A stretch of DNA of 64,000 nucleotides from Amyloporia xantha. Taxonomy: Eukaryota; Basidiomycota; Agaricomycetes; Polyporales; Adustoporiaceae. This document shows, one piece after another, positions 1 to 11,389 of the stretch. Each line of letters opens with the position of its first letter. Position 1 is the first letter of the stretch. Location: positions 2,976,001-3,040,000 of the forward strand of contig JAYKKR010000001.1 of NCBI GenBank assembly GCA_036971615.1. The letters are read 5' to 3'. The notes beneath the pieces are model-generated. The model was not told the origin of the DNA. It saw only the letters and a program-made list of their open reading frames with translations, and did no database searches. The position numbers and the translations under genes are program-made.

Positions 1-242
1 TCGAGCTCGCCGGCGTCTTGCATCTCCTGCAGTCTCCCAGCGGCGCGCTCCTTTGCCTCTTCGGAGTTGTTGGGGTTAGAGATGGCAGCCTCTGTGTGAA
101 CAGACAGGTCAGCGAACTAATGCTGGGCGACATGCGATTTACACCACTAACTCAGACCGCGGGCGACCTGGTAAGGAGACGTCAGCAAAGGGTGGAGAGC
201 AGAGATAGTTTCGAGTGGACTCACGTTTCCTGGGTTAGCCAT
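1..242 (-). CDS. con-6: con-6-type conidiation/stress protein, partial (C-terminus off window)
   Basis: Exon 1 is 225-242 (MANPGN), a GTGAGT donor follows, and exon 2 is 1-89, starting AAISNPNNSEEAKERAAGRL and still open at the window edge. The pattern NPxxSEEAKxRAxxRLxxM is the hallmark repeat of the Con-6 family, small hydrophilic proteins first known from Neurospora conidiation and common, often stress-induced, in basidiomycetes; the molecular role is not established. Start chosen because the same MxNPGN exon is seen in the second copy at 14501. The acceptor (AG at 90-91) is the one that keeps phase 0. The usual second repeat after GHK must lie beyond base 1. Confidence 0.85.
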
Positions 243-1056
243 TGTGAGTTATCGAGTGTTAATTGTTAAGTGGGTGATTATGTTCGAGTAGAGGTGCAGA
301 TCTTGCTGGTAGCGAGACAGTGCCAGGCATTTTATACTGTCGCGGGCGCCCAAGTGGCTCCTTGCGTCACACGGTTCTTCACCCGTCGTTTACCTGCTTT
401 GGATACGACGCCACCGCCTTAGAAGCGGCCTCGAAGGGCGATGAGAGGGAGCACTGATGTCAAGAGGCCGTCAGTCCCTTCACGTGACCATACGCGACAG
501 GATCGCGTCCGGCAGACGTCTGACGCGTCGATTGTATGCGCGGGTATCGCCCCACATCCCCACTTCTCCACTGATCTAGAAAAACCCTTTCTCCTCGAAC
601 CAGGTATTTTCTTGGTCGCCGTTTCTATACGCCGTCTCCTTTATTTCCTGGACACGGCATCATCGACTTCCTCCACCCATCGCGTGACGACCGCCTGCGC
701 CAACGCGAGAGTCTCCTGTCCAGATTATGAGTTCACCTCTGACGCACATTTTCGTCATATCCCTTTCGATGAGGTTCGTCTTCAGAAAATGACGCTCGCC
801 AAGGATACCCGTTGATTCTACCATCCGCTAGTGGATATCCCATCGAAGCAAGCTGTGCTGAGCGCTGCTTGTTGCAGGGATAAGTTCTCCTGGACTTGGA
901 GTACGTAATAAGAGCATATTGATTCGACATGGACACTATTATACGCTACGATACATTGCACACTACAGCCTATGTGACCAATACTGGCGGGCGTCGCAGA
1001 CTTGCGTCATGCCTAATAGATGCCTTCACCTAGAACGCGTCCACACCCAACCCCAT
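243..1056. other. intergenic, con-6 promoter side and 3' flank of the F-box gene
   Basis: No coding signal that I trust. It holds the con-6 promoter (330-368). Open frames here lack family resemblance and splice context. Confidence 0.5.
330..336 (-). promoter_or_regulatory. TATA box of the con-6-type gene
   Basis: TATAAAA on the minus strand, about 90 nt upstream of the ATG at 242. A TGACGCA-like CRE half site lies about 30 nt further upstream (around 362-368, read on minus). Both elements recur before the second con-6 gene. Inference from motif and position. Confidence 0.5.
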
Positions 1057-2416
1057 TCACGCGGTACCCAACCGCCCTTCGCGGATCTTTCCATTACTAG
1101 GCTTTCCCCAGTGCACAGTTTCCATGGAAGGTAAGAAGGGAAACTTAATGGCCCAGTCTTCCACATTCCAGTCTTCTGCGGTGAACTCCAGTTTCTTCAG
1201 GGGTGAGCCAAGCGTCTTACGCTCCGAGACGAAGCGTAGCGCCGCGCGAAGGTAGTCGTCCGACTGTTCGATCTTGGGGTCGTCGAGGCGGATTACGGCA
1301 AGGTCGTTGAGCTCGGGAAGAAGCATGTCGGTACCAGTGTCTTGCCTGTCGAGGCAGAAACGGTTGATATACTCAGTGCAGCAGTTGATGTGAGATCCCA
1401 CGAAGGCCAGCGCCTCCAGAATAGGAACACGACGCAGGATACTCGCAAATTCTCGCCAGCATTCGTCCGGATCCTCATCCGCAAAGCCTTTGCTGCCGTC
1501 TTGTATGCCGAACCACAAAGTCCGAAGAGAAGGAAATTTGAGTCTGCGTTCATGTTTGCGTAGCACTTGCGCGTATCCGTCCAGGTCCGAAGCCGAGAAC
1601 AGCGGGATGTTTTGGATTTGAAGCTTGCTCAGCGATGGCGCGCACAGCAGAGAGAGAAACGCCGCGCTGCCTTTCCCGTGATAGATGCATAGCCGGTGAA
1701 GAGCGTCGAACTGGAGCGACGAAGGCAAGTTTTCGCCACAGTCGGGATCGTCCAATCGCGACAACACCAAGTGTTGAAGCAGAGGGGCCGATATTGGCAA
1801 GTAATACAGGTCCGAGAGATTCAGATGCACGCCAGTGATGACGACCTTCCGGAGGGAGGTGTAGGTCATCGTCGCCAAGCAATACCCACACCCGTGTAAG
1901 TAGACCCTCTCAAGTTCAGGCGCACCGTTGAGAAAAATGTCTGGAAAGCGTTCACCACCAAGCTCCCTCTCCCCTTCTGATGGGCCGAATATCTCGAGAA
2001 ACGTCACCTTGGGCACGTCGATTTTCTTGAGGCGAGGCATATAGTCGACTTGGAGGGACTTGGCGTTCTTCACCTTCAGACTTATTTCGTTCCACCGAGG
2101 ACTGAGCTTGTGGATTTTGTCAAGGACAATCTCATGCGACTCCGACAGCTTTGCATAGCTGTGACTATCGTTGTCCAGGAAGAACTTGCGATATGCACAG
2201 TCGCTCGATTTGAGTTCTTTAAGCGTTTGATCGTTGAGTGCCATTCCGGCGTTTGCGTTTACTGTGAGAGTGTCCTTTATGGTTGATTTCGATTTGTCTT
2301 TTGCAGACTGTGGGCAGATGTCAACGCGAGGAAGTCGTCGTCTACCAGCGGAAAGATCGACTCACCAGTACGCTCGCAGTTCCTGTGTCTGGTTTGCGCT
2401 TGATTAGCCGAGCCAT
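1057..2416 (-). CDS. F-box/LRR-like protein (basidiomycete family), intact copy
   Basis: Two exons: 2366-2416 (17 codons, MARLIKRKPDTGTASVL) and 1057-2307, joined across a 58-nt GTGAGT...CAG intron in phase 0, giving about 433 aa. The N-terminal third has a weak F-box-like stretch (SHEIVLDKIHKLSPRWNEIS resembles the second half of an F-box, without a clear LPxE start). The rest is a series of leucine-rich strands (for example APLLQHLVLSRLDD, LKFPSLRTLWFGIQDG, VPILEALAFVGSHI) typical of the large F-box families of Agaricomycetes, which act as substrate adaptors of SCF ubiquitin ligases. Substrate unknown. TATA box about 47 nt upstream of the ATG. A paralogue follows upstream at 3357-4754 with the same 17-codon first exon. 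The F-box assignment is inference. Confidence 0.7.
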
Positions 2417-2462
2417 TTTTACGGGGAAGTCTGGGGGAGTAGATGCCTGTAGACGGACGGGG

Positions 2463-2470
2463 CTTATATA
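2463..2470 (-). promoter_or_regulatory. TATA box of intact F-box-like gene
   Basis: TATATAAG on the minus strand, about 47 nt before the ATG. The paralogue has TATATAAA at 4798-4805 at nearly the same distance (44 nt), so the promoter was duplicated with the gene. Confidence 0.55.
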
Positions 2471-2762
2471 GGCCGACCAGAACGCTTTGCCATAGTACAG
2501 TAGTGCAAGCATCGGCCAAAGGGAATTAGCGGGCCACAAAATATCGCTTGCAACAATAATAGAGTTGTCTGTTCAAAGCTTAAAAAAGCTAGCGTAGTCA
2601 CTAGGGCGTTTCTAGACACAAGGCACTAAATACCTTTGCCAACGAAACGGTGGTGCATATCCCCTTCAGTGTATGTCGGTCTAGCTCGGCATTAGAGACG
2701 ATAGGCACTAGTTGAGATGCCGCGGGTTTCAAGTTTAAAAGCTAAGACCACAACGGGTAATC

Positions 2763-2872
2763 TTACTTATTCCAGACAATGTTGTATTCCGACGCTGTGG
2801 TGAAAGGCTTGGCAAATGTCATACCGCTCACACTCAGGTGCAGGAGACCATCCGTCACGACCGCACAAAGAT
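2763..2872 (-). CDS. terminal exon of an unrecognised gene (possible relic)
   Basis: After a CTTTGCAG acceptor the frame reads LCAVVTDGLLHLSVSGMTFA and ends ...EYNIVWNK, stop at 2763-2765. A matching tail, ...PAEYNIFLNE plus stop at 5083-5085, lies behind the second F-box copy, so this exon was carried in the same tandem duplication. I could not find upstream exons with confidence between 2880 and 3350, so this may be a truncated remnant. Family not recognised. Confidence 0.35.
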
Positions 2873-3356
2873 CTGCAAAGAAACACTGTCAACAATTTTT
2901 ATTTTAAAAAGCCGCAGAAAGACAAACAAACAATGTTGCCAGTCTGAATCGTGCGCGTGAGGGTTTCGGTCTAGGAGACCATCAGACAGTCTCCACCGGA
3001 AGGGGTAGCACGAACAGTATCCTGTAAACAGCTGCTGTGCGCGGATACCTAGCTACACCAAAACTCCCTGGGGTTGGGTTCATGTATGGAAGAATAAAGC
3101 TAAGCAGAGCTACATGGGTGGATGGGCCCTGGCAAGAAAGACGCCACAACGCATCTTCCAAAATAGGAAGGATGTGGCGGAGCGCGCAGTAACCTGTTAC
3201 CTCCATATAATCAGCTTACTAGTCGTGCTGGGCGTTATTTGTTCATAGAGGTACTGTCGTTCTCCCAGCTCCGGTATGATATGCTACTCGGAGGTGTGGT
3301 ACAGATATTTATTTATTTCTAAGTACATCTCTGGATAAATGCTGCTCGCTATCATC

Positions 3357-4754
3357 TCAAACTCTGTCGTAATCCCAGGTGAAATCCCTCCACGGACATA
3401 CCCACGACCAATCTTCCGGTGTCCACGCGCGCTGGTGTTCGTTAGCAGGCCTCTTCCAGGGCCGGAGGGTGGCGCAACTCGCGACGATAACCTCCACCGT
3501 GCAATCTTCATCGATGAACTGTACATTCTTCAGAGGGTGGCTGAACTTGAGACGCTCCTCAACGAAACGTAAGGTTGCGCGGACGTAGTCATCTGAGTGC
3601 TCTACCCTAGGGTCGAGGAAGCGTATCACAGCAATGCTTTTCAGCTTAGGAAAGAGCATGTCGGCAGCTTTGTCTTCAAGGCAGAAATTGTTGATATACG
3701 AAGTGCAGCAGTTGACATGCCGCCCTACAAAGGCGAGGTCTTCCAGGATAGGGAATCCAAGCAGAATGGTTTGCAATTGTAGACAACTTTGGTCGTAGTC
3801 TCCATGATGTGAGAACCCCGTACAGTTGTCCTCGTTACCCAGCCACAAAGAAAGTAGACGAGGAAATCTGCTGACATTTCGTCCGCCCAAGGCTTCCGCG
3901 TAGTCCTTCAAGACCGAAGAGGAATACAGCGGGACGTCTTGGAATTTGGAGATTTGTCAGCGGTGCGCTCACTAAGGAGAGCAAAACTGTACTGCCATCC
4001 CCGTGATAGATGCATAATGTAGTCAGGACAGGAAATTTGAGCGATGAGGGCAAGTGTTGACCACGATCGCGATCTTCAAGTCCGCCGACGATCAAACGAT
4101 TGAGATTAGGAGCTGCCGTCGGCAGAATATACAAGTCTGCGATGGATACCGGTACACCAGTGATAGCAAGTTGGTGGAGAGAAGCGAACGTCAAGCCCTT
4201 CGCCAGCCGGTAACCGCACCCGTGAAAGCGCGCTCGCTTTAGTTTAGGCGCACCGTGGACGAGAATGTCAGGGAAGTAATCAGCAGGAAGGTCGTCGTGT
4301 CCATCTTGTGAGCCGAATATCCGGAGGACCGCCAAGTGGGGCAACTCGGCTTTGACCTTCGTAAGGGGTAACAAGTAGTCGTTTCCGGAGGGATCGGGCA
4401 TTTGTCGCTCGTATGTCAAGTTCGCACCAGCGACGGTATTGCGGCCACACTAAGCGGAGCACTCTCGCATGCGACTCCGGCACTCTTCCTACGTCGGAAT
4501 CCTTGTTCCTCAAGCGGACGACGCAAAGAGAGTCTGGGCTCGACTGAAGCTGGGAAAGCGTGTTTGCATCAGGAGGCTGATGGGCATATAATTTGAGGTT
4601 GATTGGATTCGTCTCTCCTGTAATTTCGACAAACTAGAATGACAAAAATCGCAAGGTTCAGGACTCGATCGACTACTAATTGGGTTGAATTAGAACCACT
4701 CACAGACGAGCCTGCTACTGGTGTGTCTGGCGTCGGCTTGACCAACGGGGCCAT
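3357..4754 (-). pseudogene. F-box/LRR-like paralogue with two frameshifts
   Basis: Tandem copy of 1057-2416. Exon 1 is 4704-4754 (MAPLVKPTPDTPVAGSS, 17 codons like its twin). The body aligns with the intact copy, but the frame changes at about 4393 (after TNARSL; the match resumes at NDYLLPLTKVK) and again at about 3944 (after TNLQI; the match resumes at QDVPLYSSSVLKDYAEALG). Neither break has GT-AG borders of useful length, so I read them as indels. The last part (SRFPRLLSLWLGNEDN, FPILEDLAFVGRHVNCC) is well conserved and the C-terminus diverges after DEDCTVE. Assembly error or very short introns are alternatives. TATA box at 4798-4805. Confidence 0.65.
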
Positions 4755-4797
4755 TTCAATATATGGGGAATTTGTACCGATGGACAATCGGACCGGA

Positions 4798-4805
4798 TTT
4801 ATATA
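4798..4805 (-). promoter_or_regulatory. TATA box of the frameshifted F-box-like copy
   Basis: TATATAAA on the minus strand, 44 nt upstream of the ATG at 4754, matching the intact paralogue. Confidence 0.5.
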
Positions 4806-5082
4806 GGCTGAGGGCAATGTTTTAGCACCGTGTGATCCTACAAGCCTCGACCAAAGAGGAATGGTGGGCCACGGTATCGCTCAAACCGATAGCACAATTA
4901 CCCGGTGCCAGCGGTCAAAGCTTGAAACACTGAAGTCGTCACTAGGGTGATTCTAGATACAAAGTGAAGGACCTTTACCAGTGCGTGCCTCGTTCTACTT
5001 GTAACGATGCACCGAAGTAGAGCACACCTTGGCACGTCGGTGTCGTTGAGACGCCGGAGAGCGTGTGGTGCCACCACTAGTC

Positions 5083-5631
5083 TTACTCGTTGAGGAAGAT
5101 GTTGTATTCTGCGGGTATAAAGACAGACGGTGAATCGCTCAACAATGTCAAAAGGTTTGCTCCGATTATGGAGGAGGCTATCCATCACAGTATTGCAGAG
5201 AGTTATGAAGACGAACGCCCAAAGTCACTGCGAGCCACAGACAAGATCAAAGGAGAGGACAAGACCAAATGTCGAGGCGCACGTTGATTTCTCTGTACTG
5301 AGCCTGGAGATGATATTGCTTCCCCTATAGAAATGTCCAAATCAGGATGCGTGCTCACACCTCTGGTCTCCCAGGAGATTTAGCCGTCGTGACAGTACTC
5401 ACTTCGTACGCCGGCATACCGGTATCCTTGAACCTGCTTATTTCGCGCACGCCTGCCAGAGGGTTCGGTACGTATTTATTGATGTAGTGCTTATCAAATC
5501 TCGCCCTCTAGATATTAGGAATTCATTAAAATGCGCATGTTGAAAGGGCCACTCACGTTCATCTCGAACATCATGGACCTGTTATTCACATCGCTGACTT
5601 GAGTTGTGCGCGTGGCGAAGGCCCACAGCCA
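5083..5631 (-). pseudogene. partial multi-exon gene of unknown family
   Basis: Two well-formed exons are visible: about 5557-5631, reading WLWAFATRTTQVSDVNNRSM then MFEMN before a GTGAGT donor, and 5403-5507 (35 codons, phase 0, RARFDKHYINKYVPNPLAGV then REISRFKDTGMPAYE) before another GTGAGT donor. A later tail ...PSVFIPAEYNIFLNE with stop at 5083 matches the exon at 2763-2872. Upstream of 5631 the frame is closed and the middle exons cannot be joined cleanly, so the gene looks truncated or degraded. Related fragments (a donor after MFNMI, then LAEVRKYTEGMPKTQV) occur at 11.1-11.3 kb. Function unknown. Confidence 0.4.
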
Positions 5632-5639
5632 GTGTCATC

Positions 5640-6482
5640 TTGAGATCAGAACATAGATTCAGTATCCAATGAGGAGAGCGAAATGGCAGGGTAAAGAGAG
5701 ACTGAGTATCACAGTGGCCAACATCGTCAGTGTGGTATAATGATAGCTCAGATACATCAGAGTTAGACTAAACCTGCAGTGCACTACCGAGTAGTACACG
5801 CCATCAAATCGTCTCATAACTGACAGTGAAGGATATACTCCACTAATGAACGCAAGTTTAGAAATTTGGGGCTTTCGCGAGGACTAGTATTGAGCAGCGC
5901 TTTTCAAGTTGTACACGGAGGCTCACATGGCCAAGACAGAGGAAGCAAAAACTGGTGTGTCACACTTGTAGCTGCCACAGTCCGCATCACAACTAAAACT
6001 ATGATGAGGGAAGCCATATGACTGATGGCGAGCCACAGATAGATGTAGAAAGGAGCAGAAATTGGATATCAACACGGGTGATGGGTTCGCTGTCCACTTC
6101 AAGTTCCGACTCGATACTTCCAAGAGGGGTCTAGCGGCAGCCCATTGAGCGCGGATAGCTCTTACTGTCAGTAGATTTTCTGCAGTGACTGCACCACCAG
6201 AGACGATGGACTGGTAGAGAACGCGAGTTTACTCGGAGCACATTTGCAAATCAAGAGCAAATGACAGGAAATTGCGCGCTTAGGACCACCATATGCATTT
6301 TTAAATGGCTGGTTACTACGTAGCACTGGGTACGTCACAGGTATACTATCAGACATATATGCTACATACATCTGTCTTCGTTTCCTCGACTCCACACACC
6401 GCCAATTGACGATGCACGGGAGATATTACTCGTCGAATATTGGACTCGATAGTAGAGACGTAGCACCCGATTCGAGTATTAT
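5640..6482. other. intergenic without recognisable gene
   Basis: Short open frames only. No inverted repeats, splice-linked exons or RNA gene signals seen. Confidence 0.4.
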
Positions 6483-6484
6483 GA

Positions 6485-6527
6485 GGCTCCTAAGGACCCC
6501 GGCGAACCCCCCAGGAGCTTTGATCCC
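6485..6527 (+). repeat. left terminal inverted repeat
   Basis: Left arm of the MITE-like element; key blocks at 6494-6511 and 6516-6527. Confidence 0.7.
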
Positions 6528-6954
6528 GAAAAAGCCATTTTCGGACCTGGTGAACATGCCCTTTTCGGACCAAAAAAATCAAACCTCGCGCGAAGGAGGC
6601 CAAATTCGGTCCAAAATGGGATCAGACCTACATCAAGTATTCAACCGGTCTCCATAATCTCCATATTGGCCCGAGCGACTGCCTAATATGTACAGGTACC
6701 GCGGCGTCGCCTAGATAGTAGAGGCGTCTGGTAGCAACATGGTCTGAGTACTCACACCTGGTTGGAAAATTTTGGGCACTACAGTACCGGACAGGCCCCA
6801 AATCAGGTGGTCCTTTCGGACTTTGGAGATCGGACATAGCGCTGAGAGGTGCATTTTCGGACCACTTTGAATTGGACTTGTCGGCCCATGGACCCCCATT
6901 TTCGGACTTTTGGATCAAACATTTTGGGTCTGGAACCCACATTTTCGGACTTTA

Positions 6955-6997
6955 GGGATCAAAGCTCTGTGGGGGTTCGCCGGGGTCCTGGCTCCTA
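6955..6997 (-). repeat. right terminal inverted repeat
   Basis: Right arm, reverse complement of 6485-6527 with a few mismatches and one or two indels near the tip. Confidence 0.7.
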
Positions 6998-7739
6998 GTC
7001 ATAGAAGATGGAGAACACTACATTCCCCAACGTGGAGATTGATGGCGGATGAGCTGTTCTGGCAAAACATTGTGCTGAGCATCACTTGCACGAAAATTAG
7101 ATCCTTAAACGTGAGGCAAGCGAATAATTCGAGAAAGGCGCGAAATAAATCAAGTTTTGAACAGTAACGGCAAGGCGGCACCCCGTGTCGAGCAAGCGCA
7201 GAGCGACGAAGACGCTGAAGTGCAGGGGTGGGGCACTACTGGGATTGAGGAGCCTCCACAGTTTCGGTACGGAAATTACATGGAGGACAGCGAGCTTCAC
7301 CTTGCATGTTAACAAGGAAGCTACTTCGCGCCTATGAGTGAGATGGACAGAGAAAAGGAGCCGATCTGTCAAGGGAATAAAGCTTAAAGATTCGCTTGAG
7401 GGCCAGTTCTTCACTGAAGGCGCTCTTTGCGCGGAAAGTTTACTCTCTGGTCAGCTTGGCCTTAGTGTCTGTGACTTTCGCATCGCATATGGATTCTCAA
7501 GATTGGAGTTTCCATAAGGTCAGGCTAACAGGCATACCAATGGGGATTATTATTCCTACAAGGTCGATCGGTCGCTACCCGTCACCAAAAAAAGTGAAAC
7601 ATAAAGGTATTACTCACCGTCGGTACTAATCAACCGCCGCTATTGAGTCCCTATTGCTGAAGAACACCCCAGAAAGCGGTTGAATAAATTATCACCATCA
7701 GGAACAAATGAGGTAGTATGAAAAGGTGAGAACGGATAA
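6998..7739. other. intergenic between MITE-like element and first long repeat
   Basis: No supported gene. AT-richer than the coding parts of the window. Confidence 0.4.
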
Positions 7740-9663
7740 TTAAGGCGCATGTTGGTTTCCCCATCCTGCTTCAGACAGGAGGGTACTTATCCCGGGGACC
7801 ACGAAAAGGTCTACGCCAGGACGCGTGCAAGTGCAGGCGCCCTCCCCCGAGAGACGCACCTTCCATACGGCTACCTTGTGCCAATGAACATTTTTACCCG
7901 CAATCTAGGTATCTGCACGTGTGAGACAGAACCTGCACGTAAGTCAATGAAGGGGCATATATATTCAGTGATCGGCTCGTACATTTGCAAACTAGCACTC
8001 ACTTTCATGTTCAATACCATGTCGAGTCCAGCGTCAAGATGTCCTGACAGGGAGATGCTGGAATGTATGTCTTGCGTATAAATTAGCAGATTGCATCAGG
8101 AGCCAAGGAACCGGCAGATAACCAAGAAACAAATATAACGCCTAGGATCATTGAGAGGAAGCAAAGAAGAGCGGAGTAAAAATGCAGATAATACAGATAA
8201 ATGCAGACATAGGCCACAGAGAGACAGAGAACAGCGATAGACAAGCAGAGCCCAGTAGGCTGACTAAGTAGACCGCAGCAGGAGAGAGAGGACCGAGGAT
8301 CAGGAAGACGCAACGGAAAAAAACGACTAGCGAGGACTTCAATACACGCAAGACCGACTGGCGACAGGAGCTGACCAGCAAGACAGTGACAGGCATCGGA
8401 GAGCAGCAAACAAGCACGGCACAGCACAAGCAAGAGACGTAGACAGATGCAAGACTGACTGATGACAGCAAAGACAGATAGCGTGAGACTGTAGCAGGAG
8501 AGACTGAGAGCAGCTAGCAATACGGAGAGCGGGCAAATGTACAGAGAAATCGACCGCGAGCAGAGATAGACCTGAGCAGCGAGACGGCGGCAGACACCCA
8601 ACGATATCACAGAGCAAGAACAAAGCGGAAAGCAGCGGTGAGCATTGCAACGGAGACCTCCAGGAGATAATTTTTAGTGTTGAGCTCGAGTACGTTTTTG
8701 ACAGCTTGAAGTAGACCAGAGAATTCGATACATAGGTGCTGAGACTAGAGCGAGAACAGAGAGCAGTAGTGTGGGTTGATGGCGACATGAGGCTTTGTTG
8801 ACAGACCCGGACAGCAAGAAGCGAGACATATACATCGAGGCATCAAGACGTAACCAGAGCACAGAGCATCCTGTTGTGGGTTTATGTCTTCATTAATCTG
8901 AAGAAGACGATGTTAAGAAGACGAAACGACTATGCGGGCTGGGACTCACAATCGTGGCGTTCAAGACCGGAATTGTGGCGTTCTTGAAGTTGCATCACCA
9001 AGCATACGACTAGACCCAGAGAGAGGAAAGCACAAGATAAAGGGACATACAGAAGCAGACCGAGCAACAGAACCAGTGACAAGCGGGAGAAAGAGGACAG
9101 CGGTGCGAGCAGACAAAGTAAGAATGGAGATAACAGTGAAAGTGTGGCACAATAGATAATAACCGATAGAAGGTCTAGAGGAGAGAAACAGACGGTCCAT
9201 AAAGATAATTGACGTGATTGAGATAGATCGCTAGCTTTGTATTATTGGTTTGCATCGTTGAAACCTTGAAGCTTGGTTTGATGTGTAGTATATCGGGCCA
9301 ACGGCAGACAAGCTTGATAGTATAACTTGATGTCTGGCGATAGGCTTGATAGCTTGACATGCCGATACGCCTTGTTGAAGACGAGCTCATTATATGTGGC
9401 GATGTTGAGGTTGTGGACGGAGCAGAGGTAGACGGGATACAGGAAACTGGCGAAGGGGATAGAGAAACCTAGCGGAGGGTGGGATGAAGGGGTTAGACAA
9501 CAAGATGTATGGGACAAGGAGTCGGTCTTATATGCTACGATTTGGTGGCTGACCACAACTGTGGCTGCAGCTAAAGCGTGGCTGCATGTCAAAGCGTGGC
9601 CAGCCGCGGAGTGGCGCGTTCTGGCTAGCACGCGGCTGACAATGCGCGTGGGTCTCGTGACCG
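7740..9663 (-). repeat. long repeat element, copy A (~1.9 kb)
   Basis: Shares four blocks in the same order and orientation with copy B (11006-13742). (1) A left block beginning TTAAGGCGCATGTTGGTTTC, with CCCGGGGACCACGAAAAGG inside. (2) A purine-rich tract at about 8095-8660. (3) A block with AACAGTGAAAGTGTGGCAC near 9133. (4) A right block with CCTTGTTGAAGACGA, a TTATATGCTACG promoter-like motif near 9529, and repeats of GTGGCTG/AAAGCGTGG up to GACAATGCGCG. Read on minus it looks like a promoter followed by a very pyrimidine-rich transcript. No coding capacity that I trust. Identity unknown: decayed transposon or non-coding repeat. Confidence 0.65.
8095..8660 (-). repeat. degenerate pyrimidine-rich tract (minus strand), copy A
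   Basis: On plus the tract is almost all A, G and C in a loose GACTGAC/AGCAGCGAC/AGAGAGA pattern, so the minus strand is CT-rich and free of stop codons in several frames. The overlapping hydrophobic open frames here are by-products of composition. Confidence 0.55.
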
Positions 9664-11005
9664 TTATTGTCCGATCAAAACAGCTAGTCTCCTCAGCCAC
9701 AGTCGCGTTGCAGCTTTCCCCCAGTTCCCAGTCCGGCCTAGATTGTTCACGGTTGAAACCGTTGCTATCAGCAACTCATGATTGGAACATAAAGCAGATC
9801 GTTCGTTTGGCCACTACAAAAGGTTGCATTCTGCCGCTACTAGCAGTACGGGTGACGCCATGTACTAGAACGACATGTACGTACGAATTATGGTTGACGA
9901 GCCCGTCCACTAATATAGAAAATTCGTAGAAAACCGTTCAAATGTCATAACAGGCAAGAAAGCAGATCAAAAGACGCATAATCAAGTCCCGCTCCTGGAG
10001 ACAAAACGGGCCGCGCCTCCATCCCCGATCGAGACGTGCGGATGTTCGTCGCGTATTTGAGTCGATATCACACTCGCACTGGCTCCTAACACTGTCGGCG
10101 TAGCATCTACGACTTTATCATAGTATGGAGAACTCGTACAGGGATAATATGCCTTATTCTGAAGCCTTAAACAGTTTGGTGCCCCACCCTGTGGTTTCGA
10201 AGTGTGCGCATCTCAAACAGCGTGAGCCTGTTGTGCCGCTTGAGGCTTTTTCAGGAGGCGTATCTGCAGTGAGCCTCATGCTTGCATTCATAGTCTTCCT
10301 TAGGGACCTAGGACGCGGTGTAACGCTCCGCGGTGGTCATTAGCTAATTTAATTGCTTGCTCGATGTAGTTGGAAACTTTTCGCCAATTTGAGCCTACAA
10401 TAGTAAGCGCTCTCAAGCTCTGCGGATTTGCGGTATTTGCGATATTCTGGCCGAGATCGGCAACAAGATCGGCACATTCAAGTGAATTGTCACTAGTCTA
10501 GACTCACCGCGGGCTAGATGAGATGTTCGACGGGCGGACATCTCTCAGACATTTTCCGATAGGGAAGTCATTTTCTGACTACAGACTTTTGGTGTTTTCG
10601 GAATTTGAACATCCTGAAGAACGGCCTCTGATTGGCCAGTCAACCTATGTTCGGACCCAGAATCAATAGATTGTCCTTCTTTGGATAATGTTATCAGCGA
10701 CGGAAAATGTCCGGAAGGAGTTCAGCTTTCGAACAACAGATCCCGACCGCGGTGACTGCGAACAAGTCATTTTTCAATTTGCAAGCCAACAAATAGTAGT
10801 ATGCGTGCCCAGTTGGGCCAGCTACAGCACGTCACTGTACGTCCTTCGCGAAAATCTGTATTGCGGCAAAAGCGGCCCGAAATGCGAACAACAACTTATT
10901 CAACATGTACCGTAAGACATCCCTCTAACTAATATGAATAAGGCTCTCACAAGGGAGATCTGTAAATAAAGAAGCCCAGTTAGTGATGAAGAAGATAAGA
11001 GAAAT
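9664..11005. other. spacer between the two long repeats
   Basis: No supported gene and no repeat recognised apart from faint similarity of the last 40 nt to the bases preceding copy A. Confidence 0.4.
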
Positions 11006-11389
11006 TATTAAGGCGCATGTTGGTTTCCCCGTTCCGTTTGATAGGAGGGTACTTATCCCGGGGACCACGAAAAGGTCTGCGCCAGGACGCGTGCGAAAAC
11101 ACGCGCCCTCCCCCGGGAGACGTACCTTTCTCGCGATAACTTGCGTCTTTGGCATGCCCTCTGTATATTTGCGTACTTCAGCCAACGTTGCAAGGTATGA
11201 TGGCGTACCTATAAGCATATGGCTTGCTAAGCATTTATGTCAGTAATGAGCTTGAATATGAGAATGATACGACTCACAATCATGTTGAACATCGGGCACG
11301 TTTTGGAGTCACGGCGTTATGGTGACATGGACAGTTGGGGCGAGTGCACCTGTAACATAAGTTAGCGGCTAGAGTTAGTGTCGAGAAGC

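Larger units (their letters stand above)
6483..6997. mobile_element. ~515 bp MITE-like element with terminal inverted repeats
   Basis: The two ends are imperfect inverted repeats of about 43 bp. GGACCCCGGCGAACCCCC at 6494-6511 is matched perfectly in reverse complement at 6971-6988, and AGCTTTGATCCC at 6516-6527 is matched at 6955-6966. The interior has several copies of an ATTTTCGGAC motif in direct orientation (around 6537, 6570, 6852, 6898, 6942). No transposase. A target-site duplication could not be defined with certainty. This is the structure of a non-autonomous DNA transposon; its family is unknown. Confidence 0.7.

Noticed and set aside
8083..8788. Minus-strand ORFs of 175, 149 and 107 aa
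   Set aside because: Same compositional artefact as in copy B; several frames open at once and no resemblance to a membrane-protein family.
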